In this document: positions 43,624 to 56,008 of the stretch, piece by piece
Layout of the letters: each line of letters opens with the position of its first letter
Position numbering within the stretch: position 1 is the first letter of the stretch
Notes under the pieces: generated by a model
What the model saw: only the letters and a program-made list of their open reading frames with translations
What the model was told of the DNA's origin: nothing
Databases searched by the model: none
Program-made: the position numbers and the translations under genes
From: Fomitopsis serialis
Taxonomy: Eukaryota > Basidiomycota > Agaricomycetes > Polyporales > Fomitopsidaceae
Direction of reading: 5' to 3'
Length of the DNA: 64,000 nucleotides
NCBI RefSeq assembly: GCF_022376445.1
Contig: NW_025955009.1
Span: forward strand, 186,001 to 250,000

Positions 43624-44172
43624 TCATCCCAAAGACAAGGCCCATCCTACAAGTATGATTGACAGGAAAAACGAGCGCGATACGATACCCATAACAAAGA
43701 ATGCGAAACACCCTAGGCAGACATAGTGAAGATCAGTCCACATGGCCAGACAAATGCATTTCCCTGAGACGCACGCTTTCCAATTCCTAGACACGAAGTA
43801 CCATCCTATTAGCCTAGCAGCGCGCCGCGCGCCGTTGCCACTGATTACCACGCGCTGCACGAGTTGTGAACACATCCATCCGGCGTTGGTGCGTGGCCCA
43901 TGAACCTCCATAATCGGCAGCGCTGAGCTGGGCTCAGAAGAGCTGCCCACGTAATCTTCAGAATCCTCGACCGTGAGTTGGGTGGCTTCCTTGCACTTCC
44001 TGACCAATGGGTCTCCTTCCTTTACCTTTTCTTTGGTGTGGCGAATGGCGGCGCGGACAGACCGTACAAAGGCAGACAGCTGGTAGAGAAGCTGGGGAAT
44101 ATGTGGAGAAAGCCTCCAAGGATGTGGAGGCACATGCGCAGGGCACGACAGGTAAGAGCACCCAGCAAGCAC
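43624..44172 (-). CDS. Hypothetical open frame with C-terminal membrane segment
   Basis: 182 codons without interruption. The second third is acidic ('VEDSEDYVGSSSEPSS'). The end is hydrophobic: 'LHYVCLGCFAFFVMGIVSRS' then 'FFLSIILVGWALSLG', compatible with one or two membrane helices. No family recognised, and the first third looks like non-coding sequence, so the true start may be later or spliced to the gene at 44,210. Low certainty. Confidence 0.3.
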   Translation of the reverse strand: MLAGCSYLSCPAHVPPHPWRLSPHIPQLLYQLSAFVRSVRAAIRHTKEKVKEGDPLVRKCKEATQLTVEDSEDYVGSSSEPSSALPIMEVHGPRTNAGWMCSQLVQRVVISGNGARRAARLIGWYFVSRNWKACVSGKCICLAMWTDLHYVCLGCFAFFVMGIVSRSFFLSIILVGWALSLG

Positions 44173-44209
44173 CCCGTCAATCTCCGATATAAGAATAGAC
44201 AGTTCCGCC

Positions 44210-45060
44210 TTAACAGCTTGGCGCAGGCGACATCTTTCGTAGTCCTCTGCCGGAGACCTGCGTTAGTCGGCTGTAGGGCTCGCAGAACGTCTCACCTGGT
44301 GAATGTGCCTGTGAAGCCTCTGCCGTTGAACTGTCGTGCACCTCATGCCCGCAACGCAAGGGATTATCCACAACCCATATCCTAGGTAAGACGGATCTGT
44401 GCGACATGAGGTTGCTAACGACGAGTGAAGGGTGTCAGCTAACCTCCCCACATCTCCAAGCTGGCCGGGTAGACCTGTTTCGCGCAACAGTGCTGGTACA
44501 CGGTGTTGAAGCTTGGAGCAAGCAGAGACGGACTGGACTTCTTTAGGCGCTTGCGCTTCATTCATGTAGATATCGATGCGGCGAAGCAAGGCCTCGACGT
44601 CAGCAAACTGCATATCGTCTGACCCGAGCGTGTCGTCTAGAAGCGTAGGAATTGTTGCTCTCAAGGAGATCTCTAGTTCGTCGCGTAGAAGTGGCCGCAG
44701 TTGAGAAGAGCGCAGACATTTGCATGTTACATCATCACAGGCCCGATGGCTAGGTCGGCTAGTGCAAGGGCCTTGTAGCGAAGCAGTAGCAGCTGCGCCA
44801 GTCGCTGAACAACTTCAGTACGACAGTCAGCGTGGATCATCGTCGCAGGCACGGTGTTGGACATGATGGCAAGTAGTGAGGCTAAGTAAGGTGACACCAT
44901 GAGCACAAAGCAGCCTGACGACAGTGACGGCGCCTGCGTAGAGACGTGACGCATGACGCACGTGATGTCCTAGGTTTTGGACTGCGTCGAATACACCTCG
45001 TTCCTCGTACCTAATTAGCTGGGGGCATCCGACTTCAAGCTCCCGAGCGAAAAGCTTCAA
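44210..45060 (-). CDS. Unidentified spliced gene
   Basis: Reading leftwards: 'LEVGCPQLIRYEERGVFDAV', then 'SNTVPATMIHADCRTEVVQR' and 'LAQLLLLRYKALALADLAIG' (44,750-44,880), an intron near 44,680-44,745, then 'ISLRATIPTLLDDTLGSDDM', 'QFADVEALLRRIDIYMNEAQ' (44,545-44,670), an intron 44,397-44,443 and a last part 'SVLPRIWVVDNPLRCGHEVH' with a stop at 44,210. The second intron is canonical and in phase; the first has two possible donor/acceptor pairs. Composition is protein-like throughout, helical and Leu-rich. I do not recognise the family, and no catalytic motif is evident. Confidence 0.4.
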
Positions 45061-45189
45061 GCTTCACATGTCACAGTCCAGGACTGGGCATTTTTTATGG
45101 CATCTACACGAAGCTATGGCGGAGACTATCGATGCATTTCGTGCGTGGAAACCAAGTTGGGTAAAACATAGCTACCATCATGGTTGACC

Positions 45190-45915
45190 CGAATATCAGT
45201 TTCAGCGTCGAGGTGCACGATGCAAGAAGCACGGACGTGTGCACGAAACGTCCTGCCTGCGTCCTGCGCACTATTGCCGGAAGCAGCACTGCGTACAATA
45301 TTTCGAATTTCCGCGAGGTGCCTGAAGGTATGAACAACGTTTAGCCCCCAATACACTTTCCTCTCCGAAAACTCATCTGCACCACTCTCGCACATACCGA
45401 TTCAGTCGTTTCACCCTTCGCCGACATTGATGTCAAGTCGCCCGCCGGCACTATGCAGGGTAACGAGGCCATCTTTCCCCGGAGCACCTTGCTCACTCCG
45501 TCGAGCTCGGTCAGCTCACTTGAGGGCATTCCGAGCATGGACGAAATGTCGTAGTCTTCCAGCCGAATGCGGACGAAACAATGCGCCGTAACTGGCGTAC
45601 GCGTCGTTCCCGGCAGCCGCCTGTCGAGCACCCGTCTGCGCTCACCACTTCGCTCACGCCCTTCAGTAACCCGTCATTTGATGGCGTCGACCGAGAAAAC
45701 CCCTTCGACTTCGAGATCCGCCCGCCGCCCCTCTCCGTCAGGTGCCGTCTGACGAGCGAGACCATAAGTAGCCCGCGCGCGATGATGCTGACGCTGAGTC
45801 GAACGATCTCTGACCCTGAATCCATCCCCGGGATCAAGGCGCATGCGCACGAGGGTGAAGACAGGACGAGCATCGTTCACCGGTGCTGGAATTCTGTGGA
45901 CCTACAATGCTGAAG
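45190..45915 (-). repeat. Diverged dispersed repeat, copy 2 (inverted relative to 6.1-6.9 kb)
   Basis: Mate of the plus-strand repeat at 6,143-6,860. On this strand it reads 'LDRRLPGTTRTPVTAHCF', 'DYDISSMLGMPSSEL' and 'ESGADEFSERKVYWG', and further left 'LAEIRNIVRSAASGNSAQDA' and 'DAETDIRVNHDGSYVLPN'. Frame breaks differ from those in copy 1, so the two have decayed independently after an old duplication. The ancestral gene or element is not recognised. Confidence 0.55.
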
Positions 45916-48900
45916 TAGATGCATGATGTACTCACCGTCAATGACCTGTCGATCATTATGATGGTCAGACCTCCGACACGGGTCGTTACGCTTGCCTCTC
46001 ATGGGCAGTGTACCAGCGAGAGCGAGGTCGATGGCGGAACTTGAAGCGGAGGGAGAACCGATGCTGCTGAGGGAGTACCGTGTAGGAGAGTCGCCCGCGC
46101 AATCAAAGGAACCGGCTCACTATGTCCACGCCAGGATTCGCTACGCTTGGGCTTACATGGATGAGTGTCGTGACATAGCTACGAGCTCTTTTTGGCCTCG
46201 TAGCTACCCTTGGGGGTTGAGTAGAGTAACATCAGTTGTCGCTATAGCAGTTTGTGTCATAGCATATCCAAGGCATTGCTGCCAATGATTGTGCAGGAAG
46301 TGCCCGGGTCGTCGACCTTGGCAGATGACGAGGACAAGCTATCCTGAACAATACATGAACGGAGCTCCTTGCGCGTGGCTCGCGAATCACAAAGCTGAAC
46401 CTGCGAGATGGAAGAATGGCTCACTTCCACGTATCCGTCATCGGGCGGCGGGCGAAGGTAAGTTTATGTCGACGACATACATCTTCTCGCCCGGTATCGT
46501 AGCGGCGTACGCCGTCGGGTAGCTCGGCTCCACGATGTCTTCTCGCCCGAGGACTGTCTTGTGGACGTAGGTGGTTGGGTGGGAGTGCCGGTACAGCAAC
46601 TTAAATAAATAGTAAGGTCAGGGTGTGACGAGTGTTGGGCGTCTCACGCTAGGGCGGAGGATAGCGAGCGTTCCGAGCGCTAGCGCTCAGCACCAGCGCC
46701 CGGCGCCCTGCCCTCGACACCTCGTCCAGCATCACGACCGCTCGACCTATTGGCAAGACGCTCGCACTGGCGTACGACGACAATTGCCGCCAGCTCAGCT
46801 AGGAGCGCCCGGCAACTCTGCGCGTGGTAAATGACCGCTGCCCCCTTCAAGTTCCTCTCCCGGTGCTCGAACTCCACCCGGGAGTTCTCCACCCTACATC
46901 GCACCTCGCACCTCGCCTCTCAAATCTGGCGATACGCAAGACAGCTGCACGGCCCAGGACTCGCACGACGCGCATGCAAGTCCAGCGCCGAGCAGCAACA
47001 AGGCCGCACAGAACACAGCAGACACGGGGCGTAGGTAGCAACAGGAGGAGAGGAATAGAGGGAAGGAGTAAGGGCATGGGGTGAGCAGAAAGAACAAGCA
47101 CATGGGCTTGAACATCGCAGGTACGCCCTCGCTTGGCCGTCCCTGCCTCGCCGTCTTCACTCCCAGCGCCCGCGTCGGCAGACGTATCGACGAACTGGAA
47201 GCTCGTCGTGCCCCGCACTTCTACTCTCTGCCGCACAGAAAGTACGTCAAGCATACTGCTTGATGTACACACACACGTACCTCGTGCGGTTGTCGACCCC
47301 TCATGCGCACGCGACGGTTTCGTGGTGCACCTTACGACCGTGCACCCGTTATGCCCGTCAGCAGTACCAGCGCTTGCATCGGAGAGGCAACGCAACGAGC
47401 AATGGGTTCGTTGTGTCTCTCCGACGTCAAAGACGGGGTGCTGGACCTGTGCAGAAGTACGGCGAGTGTGCCTGCTGCCTATGTTTCGCGAGACGGCGCA
47501 TTTGGAGAGCCGCCAAGCTCTCTATCAGGCCGCCTCCTCCATCCACTCGTCTATCCTCGCGCGCTGTGGGCACGCCGAGCTTGCCGCTCGTCGTATTCTT
47601 CACTACTTCTCCGAACGCATGTTCCGCACGCCCGTCTGTGCCTACCGCTATCCGTCAAATTTTCACCCTGGCGCGTCCGCATCCAATACCCATCCCAGCA
47701 GATGGTACAATGAACCATGAGTTCGTTGCGCCTGCTGCTGGCGAATCATCCGGGGTACTGGATCATCGCGACGACGTGGCTAAGGAGCCCAGCGGCATCA
47801 CGACGCACGACGTGTCCGGTGTGCAAATGAGCACGACCGACGCATCACAGAGATGAAGTGAAACGGTGAGTACAGCTTCTGCGAATGTGCGTATCCCCGC
47901 TTGACTGTATTTTCATCCGGCAGGGTAGTGTTGAGATCCACACATGTCAAGGGTCGAGCTGATGCGGCGGTTGTTAGCAGACGTACAACCGCACCCAATG
48001 CTAGCTTCCGACCAGCCATCTTCAGCCTGAGTACCAATAGGGTCGCGCGCGCCACCAACATACCGGCCAGTGGTGGCTACGGTTATCCGCCACGAAATTC
48101 AGATGCCGGCCCTACTGGCTGCCTTTAGGGTGCAATCACTTTGTGAGGAATCCGGCTCCTCGGTTCGTTGGCGCGGGTGAGCGTCGGAAACACATGGGGA
48201 GTTGATGGTCGGACGCGGAGGTGAGCACAAGCGTCCTCGTATCGAAGCTTCCTACAGCCCGGAATATGTACAGTACTTCATCCTACGGTACGCGGTGAGC
48301 CACTCCGAGGGTCGTAGGCGAAATGTAAGCGAGATTAGAGCATGAACGATGGGGAATGAGTGGTGGCGGTGGCACAGTAGCCGCTCCGGTACCACTCCGA
48401 GTCCGAGTACAACATAGACGGATCATGAATGAGTCTAGAGCGAGCCGAAGGCGAGTCAGAAAAGAGAACAGGAAAGGAAAAGAAAAAGAAAAGAAAATAT
48501 CTATTCGTCAGGCGCTCGTGCGATGTATCCAGGCGCCTACGCATCCCTTGCACTTTGGGACTCGGACGCACGTACTCCAGCTGAGCCCGAGTACGGTGAG
48601 GTGTCAGTGCCCGGTGCCGAAACCGTAACATCCGAAACCGTAACATCACTAAGTTACCAATCGTACGTCGAAAGTATGTATACGGTTTTTGAAGAATTAG
48701 AGGATGGAGACGTCGCATTTTGGGCGGCATTGCCTCCTACCATGCCTGCCTAAAATGCACATGCGTGAGTGCTCAATACCCACGCAAACTCTGGCATTAC
48801 GTGGAAGCCCTAGTACGTTCGCCGCGCAGCCAGACCGTCCCCGTGACTTGCTCGTTTCCCGTAAGTATCGTCCAGTTTGAGAGGATGCTACATATATGAT

Positions 48901-49410
48901 TATTGATCAATCCACTTATTGAGCACTACAGTCTGCGACGGCCGCGACGGGGGTGGCGCGCAACTCTGAGCGACGCGACACCGTGAGGGGCGCTGAGGGA
49001 CTTAGAGGCCGAACGCGCAGAGCGCGCTGACACGATGAGCCGACGCAATCGACTGTCAGCGACATCCGACGCGATCGCATCCTTATCGGGATGCATCCCG
49101 AAAAGGCAAGGAGTGGGCGGGCTTAGCATCCCCGGGCCCATCAACAGCACTGGGAAGTTGGCAACTCCCTTTTTGCTCTACGCGTCCTACACACGTTTGA
49201 AAGAACAGTGCTGTGCGGTGAGAGCACCAGTAAATGGAAATACTTCACTGCATCTAATCATGGTTCTTTACTCGCAGACCAGATATTCAGGCCTTGACGG
49301 CGGCGCCAATGAGTTGAATACACGACGCTGGCAACGCAGGTACATTCACAATCCGCGTATCTTGAACTTAATGTGTTCATGCTTTGATGGTGTAGACAAA
49401 TATTCCTCTG
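45916..49410. other. Long stretch without a confident gene
   Basis: Frames at 46,847-47,395 (-), 47,133-47,856 (+), 48,335-48,753 (both) and 49,035-49,439 (+) lack motifs. A donor-acceptor pair at about 47,870-47,925 (GTGAGT to GGCAG) hints at a spliced transcript around 47.7-48.1 kb. A short tandem duplication (CCGAAACCGTAACAT twice) lies at 48,617-48,647. The right part may contain the left end of the transposon, but I could not find its terminal repeat. Confidence 0.3.
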
Positions 49411-49419
49411 CAACTGGCT

Positions 49420-52400
49420 ATGCATCGATCGGCAGCTAGAGAGGCGACATCATCTCGAAGACATCCTAAGCCGGATGACACTATAAGCACACTTCAAGAC
49501 GACTTGGTTCGGCGAAGAGGCGCGCTACAGGAGCAAGGTCTTTGTCTGGTATTCCAGAGCCCGCCCCATGCATTGTCTCTGCCTGCCGCCGACGTGGCGG
49601 AGGTTAAGGGCGAGTCGAGGGAAATCAACGCGGGTGCCTTCGGGCTCGAATACGACAACCCGCACAACGCGCCTCTCCTTCAGTACGAACAATGGCTCCA
49701 CGAAGGCTATGTTGCACTCGAGACGCCAATGAGGAGCCAAGATATATTGGTCGCTACGCGTGCGGACGTAGTTCGGATGGACTTCTCGACAGCAATCCAG
49801 GACGTCGAGGCGTGGAGACGCGCTGAGTGGGAACGACAGCGACTAGCTGCGCGAGAGGATTTGCAGACCCAGAGACATGACCTCCCGGGAGAGAGGACGA
49901 ACATCAACACAGGTTCGTGCCCAGAAGATCGTGTCCTCCAGCTGAGCTGACGCACACAACATAGATTCATACGTCTTCCCGCGCACTCTATCGTTTCACC
50001 CTTTGGTTTTACTCTGTAACCTCATCGTTGCGGTCCTCCATCTGCTCTGCGGTGTATCAATCAAACGCTGCGGGTTTTTTCTGAGTGGCTTGCAGCTACT
50101 CCTTTCATTGGCACCCACGTTCACCGATCAGCCAGACGTTGCATCTCGTAGCCCCGAATACCTCCGCATCATCTCCCATATATCACAGGACGTCCGAACG
50201 GTCATCAGCGACTTGTCTATATCACCGAGCACCAAATCCTACGTCTGCTGTCCTCAGTGTTTCGCCATCTATGCGCTTGGAGGCGGAGCAGGCTACCCGG
50301 ATCGCTGCACTAAAGCAACAGTGTCTAGTGGGGATATGTGCGGCGCTGAGCTGCGCAGAACGCGCCTGATCAATGGCCGTTTGCGCTCTTTTCCTGCCCG
50401 CCAATACGTCTACCACGACTTCAAGCAGTGGTTGGCGCGCCTTGTATGTCGCCCTGGGATGGAGGAGATCATGGATCGGACACTAGTCGACGCGTTACGA
50501 CAGAGACCACCAGAAGACTCGACGATTGAAGACTTCTACGACACTCAGACTCTCCGTTCCCTTGTTGATCCCGACGGAGAGAAGTTCATTCGAAGTGATA
50601 CGACTGAGGGTCGATTCGTCTTCAGCATTTGCATGGACGGTTTCCTACCAAGCGGCAAGGGCAGCAATGCCTCTGTCTCCGTTGGGGCTATCTATCTCGC
50701 TTGTCTCAACCTTCCCCTGTCCCTGCGCTACAAAGAAGAGAATCTATACCTATGCGGGATTATCCCGGGTCCAAGCCACCCATCGCAAGAAGCCATTAAT
50801 CCGATGTTGTCCCCCCTCGTGGATGACTTTCTCGACGCGTGGTTCCAAGGAATCCGTTTCTCCAGCACACCATGTCACATGACAGGGAGGACGGCGCGAT
50901 GTATGATCTGTCCACTAGTCTCCGACTTGCTCGCAGCGAGACAGATGGCCGGGTTCTCTGGCCACGGGTCCAGCCTTTTCTGTTCGTATTGCTTTCTCAA
51001 GCTAGAAGACATCGACAATCTAGACTGGTGGACTTGGACGCTGCGTACAGGTGCCCAGCAGAGGGACGCGGCAGAACGCTGGAAGACTAGTGACGACCCG
51101 GACGAACGTGCCCGAATATATCAAGAACACGGCATTCGCTGGTCCGAGCTCATGCGCCTACCATACTGGGACCCTATAAAGTTCACAGCTATTGATCCAA
51201 TGCACGCTCTTCTGCTCGGGTTGTTACATCGTCATTGCAGTATTGTGTGGGGGATGGATTCTAGGTACAAGGATGGGCTCAGTGGCCGTGCGGGCGACCC
51301 CGCAAAGAATGCGCCCACGGACGACCAGATGCGCGAAGCCCATCTCATGGCTCGGACAGGAACTGATCGGGACATTGAACGTCTTCCGAAAGAAGTATCG
51401 CGCATCTTGTGCAAGGAGCTGAATCTCCCATTCTCTGGCCGGGTGGGCAAGTTGCATGCGCGCCTCTTTGTACATGTATGTACCGCATTATCACGTCGCG
51501 GACCATGCGCTCACGCAAGTCACAGAGGAGAGCAATGGGATGGCCTGTGGATCAAACCAACATTGCTCGACAGAGCGGATTCCAGAACGCACCCACTGCA
51601 ACGTGGACCGCATTGCAGGACCTCCAATTACAGGAAGTTCTCAATGTTCTGCGCTACAAGAACGCACCTTCCTTGCCCACTCACGGGCTGCCTGTCTTGG
51701 TCAAGGCATGTGTCCATACCTTTGGCGGGAAGGACACAGAGTATAGCAAGCTCAAACTCTGTGCTCTCCGCGCAAAACTGGATAGTTATGTGAGTTACCT
51801 ATTGGATGCATTCTGAGAGGCAGACACTGACCAACAATTCAGAGAGCCGAACATGGTGTTCTGGGCTCCCCGAATGAGCTTTCCGAACTAGCTCGGGGGT
51901 CAGGCCCTCCTACGCAGTGGGAAATCGATTATGCAATGGCCGTCCTAGACTACGGTAACAAAAGCGAGTTGCGCAGTTTGCGCATCGCTACGCTTGTCCA
52001 AGTATGTACGGTACGACTGGGCGGAAATGCGCTAGAGTTTAGCGCGGCGAAGAAAGAGCAATTGCTGAACAAGCTTCATCATTACGTTCGTTGTTGTTTT
52101 CTTGAGCTGAAGACATGCGCTGACGATGCGGAAAGCGCGAGAAGCTCGATGTAGCGAAGCCCCCGAAGCATTCGAGCCTTCCCGCAGGCGCTGTTGATCA
52201 GTACGGCATCGCCGTTCGCGAGGCTGACCTGGTGCTTGCCGAAGATACATTTCAGCGAGGGTCGAAGACCAAGTTCAAGGCTTTGCGCGCAGCGCTCCTG
52301 GCTGCTCTATGTGTATCTAAGCTGCATCTACCCAGAGCCGAAGCTGGAAGGCTGACAAAGCGCGAAGCGCTCCTGAAACTAGAGGCAGAGGTAAGTAAGA

Positions 52401-53796
52401 CATTCATTTTGGATGTTCATGCCTAGCTGAGCTGCTATCTAGCGTTCAAAGGCTGGAATCACTGATGGCGACGGACGCCTGGTGGCGGGCCGCAATGTGC
52501 GCACCCGAGTCCTGGGTCAAGAAACCCTGCGCCTCGTTTGGGCAGAGATGCGAGATATTGTGTTACCGTCTGAAGTCTCGCGCGCACCAGGCAAAGCGGG
52601 CGCTCCAGGTCAAGGCTCGCTCTCTGCAGACGAATGGCGAACATTCTGCACCGTCAATCTCGTCATTACTCTGGGTTGGGCCTGGGGGTCCCTCCCGAGT
52701 GATCGCAGAGAGAGAAAGCTATTAGATAACTTCATGAATTTGGTAACCGTTGTCAAGCTTGCAACGGCGAGGTCGGTGACGTCACGGAGCTTATGGGAGA
52801 TCCAGACGAACATGCACCAGTATCTCAAACAGCTGCTGGTGCTTTTCCCCGGGACAAGTGTCAGTCCGTATCAGCATATGTGCCTGGGGCATCTCGCAAC
52901 CGTGTTCGAGACCTTGGGACCTGCACCCGCCATTTGGTGCTTTGTCTTTGAGCGTGCCAACTTCATTCTGCAAAGGATCAAGACAAATAGCCGCATAGGT
53001 ATGTACATGTCTGCTTCAAACTTCACATTTTAATTCTCGTCGTAGATGATCTTTCCGCCACTCTGCTGAACCGCTTCTGCACCCGGCAAAACTTACGAGC
53101 GCTCTTCTCCCGCTTGGCGCTACCCCAAATGCTTCGAGGCATCATACCCACATTCGTAAAAACATTCGAGTCTGACATCAGAGGAACTCTTAACAGTATT
53201 CTCTCCGAGTCCTTGAACCCAGAGGCCAACGAGAACGTCGAGGGAGACGAAGACGATACAAGAAGGGTACATAAGCTGTACACTCTGACACAGGAAGTCT
53301 TCGATGCTCTGCGCACGCGCCTAGACCAGCCAAGTCGCCGCGCAATTCCGCTCAAGGTCATGGAGCTACGGGGAGCTCGGTACAAGCCCATGGCGGCAGC
53401 TCAGCACGACAGTATCGTTGTTTTCAGAAGGAACGACGACGCAGACTGGCAAGCTGGCTGCATACGTGAACTATTCAAGCAAGAAGGAGCGCTCGCAGGC
53501 GACTCTGACCAATGGACGACATGGCTTATCGTCGACGTGTATAAGCCTCTCACCTCACAGCACGAAGAGCGTGATCCGTACAGAAACTTCCCGATCGCTG
53601 GTGGCCGGCTGTTCTACTCCGAGTTCCTTCCCAAACCAGTCGCACTGGTGGCCGAAGAGATCATATGTCATGCGGCGCTGATGAGAAGGATTTTGCCAAC
53701 CACAGACGTTGAATGCGTCCACGTCCTACCGCTAGACAAGGTATGAAAAAGTCTGTTGGCCGCATGATTTTCGGCTGACGACGGACTAACTAGTGA
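49420..53796 (+). CDS. Tnp2-type (CACTA/EnSpm) transposase, multi-exon
   Basis: The central frame, 49,965-51,475, carries the Tnp2 core: 'SPLVDDFLDAWFQGIRFSS', 'ICPLVSDLLAARQMAGFSGH' with a zinc-knuckle-like 'SSLFCSYCFLKLEDIDNLDW', 'YQEHGIRWSELMRLPYWDP' and 'AIDPMHALLLGLLHRHC'. An upstream exon (49,420-49,912) encodes 'QYEQWLHEGYVALETPM' and 'TAIQDVEAWRRAEWERQRL'. Later exons join through usual introns (51,476-51,519; 51,790-51,842). The C-terminal domain has 'TVNLVITLGWAWGSLPSDRR', 'LFPGTSVSPYQHMCLGHLAT' and 'VFERANFILQRIKTNSRIG', then 53,114-53,740 and a stop at 53,794-53,796 right after the last intron. No frame break is visible over 4.3 kb, so the element may be young. The first exon is unsure. 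Confidence 0.85.
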
Positions 53797-53800
53797 GGCC
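49420..53800 (+). mobile_element. CACTA/Tnp2-class DNA transposon, ends not defined
   Basis: Defined by the transposase gene alone. CACTA-type ends should start CACTA and finish TAGTG with a 3-bp target duplication. Candidate words (CACTACAGTC at about 48,924; CTAGTGAGG at about 53,790) do not pair with each other, so the limits given are those of the gene. The right end must lie before the SUN gene's stop at 54,066 unless the element has clipped that flank. Confidence 0.6.
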
Positions 53801-54065
53801 ACGGTCACAGCCCTTTTGGCATAACCTCCGTGCTATTGTTGCACTGGATCATGTCGACCGCCACTGTTTGCAGCGGTAGCACTTCTCCGCTCGGGATGGT
53901 GCCGTGGCCGGCGCAATCAATCCGCACAGATGTGGCGTTCGACGTTTCATATCATAATTTCTCGCTCTCGAATTCGCATCAAGGTGAAATGTATATTAGC
54001 CAGGATATATACCGTACGCTCGACGGAGTCAACTACGTCATGATCCAATTCTGTCAGCACATACA

Positions 54066-55715
54066 CTACGGAGATTCGCCATGAACTCTCAGTCGATACA
54101 AGCAAGTGAAATCGACTGAACCCCAATTCGACAGGACTTGAAACACCACCTGATCAACCTTGACGCCTTGCATGCCGGCGTCAACGGGGAACGTTTGGAT
54201 ATGTTGCGGCTTGAAAACGTCATACTCCAGCTGAGCAATAGCCACGATACGAAAGCCCTCAGGCACCGGAACGTTGATCGATTGAATTTTCGGCGGCTCA
54301 GTGGTGACTGCGGAAGACATAGGTATCAAGGCCCAGACGACGATTGACCGTGGTGCCGTGTCGCCTTCGCGCGCAGGCGTGAGCGAGGACGGTGCATGGT
54401 CGACAGTAACATTCTTGATCAGGACGGGTTCCGCAAGTTGTATCCCGATAAACCCGGACGAACCAGCCATAGGCCAACAATGTCCGGGCTGAGTGCCGCG
54501 CTTTAAGGCGGTGGAGGCAGAGTGCGGGGTCTTTGCAGGGCGGGAAAACAGTCTGACGAACAGCCCTCGTTCGTCTGGCATTTCATACGTTTTAGATGTC
54601 ATCCCTTCGATGGTCCTCGCACCGGCGGAGTAGCTAGCGTAATCACGGTAACCGAGGTCATCGTGGGCAGAGCGAAGCAGTCGGGCATCCATTTCCATCG
54701 CGACGCGCTCAAGGGTGATCGGCTCTGGGCTCTTGGGGTCGAACGCGGGCGCTCTCGTGCAGAGCGTACGAGGCAGGAGTGCACGCGTGCTCTCCGGAAG
54801 CTGCGCCCCGCCTCGGCACAGCGCTTGCATAAGGAAAGCACCGAGAATAACGGATGCAGCGTTCATAAAGAGGGTGACGACACATTGCCTGGCGACGGAA
54901 GCAGTGAGCCATGCGGCCGCGACTATGAAGTTGACAAGCAGTTGTAGACCGACGATGAAGGGCGCAGTGGAAACCGACGCGGGAACGACTTGTTGCGTAG
55001 CGGTGGCACTGCCATCTCCGTGAATGTACGCGACGTCTGCCGCCTCGAGCTCGTTCAGCGCGGGCGGGACCGATCCAGAGGAATCCTGAAGCACAGTGTC
55101 CCGGTCGAATGCTTGAGGACAAGGCAGGCAGAGCTCGACCGCTCGCCACTCGAGCCCCGCTGATATCTCCGGACCCTGAGCGATGACTGTCGGGCTGGCG
55201 ATCCGGTTCGGCAGAATATCCGCCGTACGCCGTGGGGACGTGATCTGCAGCGGGCCTGTGAGTGCTACCGGCGGCTCGTCGTCGCGCACAAGCATGGGAT
55301 CCTCATCCGTGATGTCTGGCTGCTCAGGATAGGACCCCGCCAGACCTTCACCGCCGCCAAGCGGAACTTGTAGGGCGTACTGAATGAGTGAAAGATAGTC
55401 ATGCGTAAACGAGAAAACCTCACAGTTATCTGGTAGGGTATGCCGCAACGTCGCTGGATCTTTCCGCAGGACATCGAAGACGCTCTTGCCGCGCGTAGGC
55501 GGATTATTCGCTATGTTTGTGGTCTTCTCACGTCTAACAACCTGATGCTCGTCGGCAACCCATCGCATTAGTGCGCCGCTCGTTTACAATGTGAGACACA
55601 GTGCACTTACCGACTTCTCACTCTTGCTAGTGCCCAACGAACCAGGCTGCGTCAGATCGCCATAAGAAGGCACGCGCTTGCGGAACCGGTCGCGGTGATT
55701 CTGGTTCATGTCCAT
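54066..55715 (-). CDS. SUN-domain protein (LINC complex, nuclear envelope)
   Basis: Two exons, 55715-55611 and 55541-54066, joined by a 69-nt GTAAGT...CAG intron; 526 residues. The start 'MDMNQNHRDRFRKRV' is chosen because it precedes a perfect in-phase donor. The N-terminal half is soluble. A hydrophobic region at about residues 230-280 ('APFIVGLQLLVNFIVAAAWL', 'CVVTLFMNAASVILGAFLMQ') would span the inner nuclear membrane. The C-terminal SUN domain reads 'DYASYSAGARTIEGMTSKTY', 'PGHCWPMAGSSGFIGIQLA', 'PVLIKNVTVDHAPSSLTP', 'EGDTAPRSIVVWALI' and 'VVFQVLSNWGSVDFTCLYRL'. SUN proteins bind KASH partners and link nucleus to cytoskeleton; basidiomycetes carry several. A TATA box lies 58-65 bp upstream. 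The gene faces the transposon tail to tail, about 270 bp away. Confidence 0.9.
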
Positions 55716-55772
55716 AGCCCAGCAAGGATGTAGAGTGATTGTCGAACTGCGGAACTGTCGAATCCATCGTGG

Positions 55773-55780
55773 TTATATAT
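55773..55780 (-). promoter_or_regulatory. TATA box of the SUN-domain gene
   Basis: ATATATAA on the minus strand, 58-65 bp before the ATG at 55,715, a spacing compatible with a short 5' leader. Confidence 0.45.
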
Positions 55781-56008
55781 GTCTAGAGCAACAAACGACA
55801 CAGTCTTCAGCGCGGAACGTCCGCGATATGGATACAATACTTAGCTGCCGCGTGGTCCATCGAACTGGAGCGGTATTGTTCGCCAGATGTATACGGTAGC
55901 GATGGAAGCAGCCTGAAACCGGCGCGACCCTTTCAACGTGGATCGCGATGACAACGCTGCTGCGATTCGGTTTCGGTGGCGAATGGAAACAGCATCGCGC
56001 CGTCAAGT

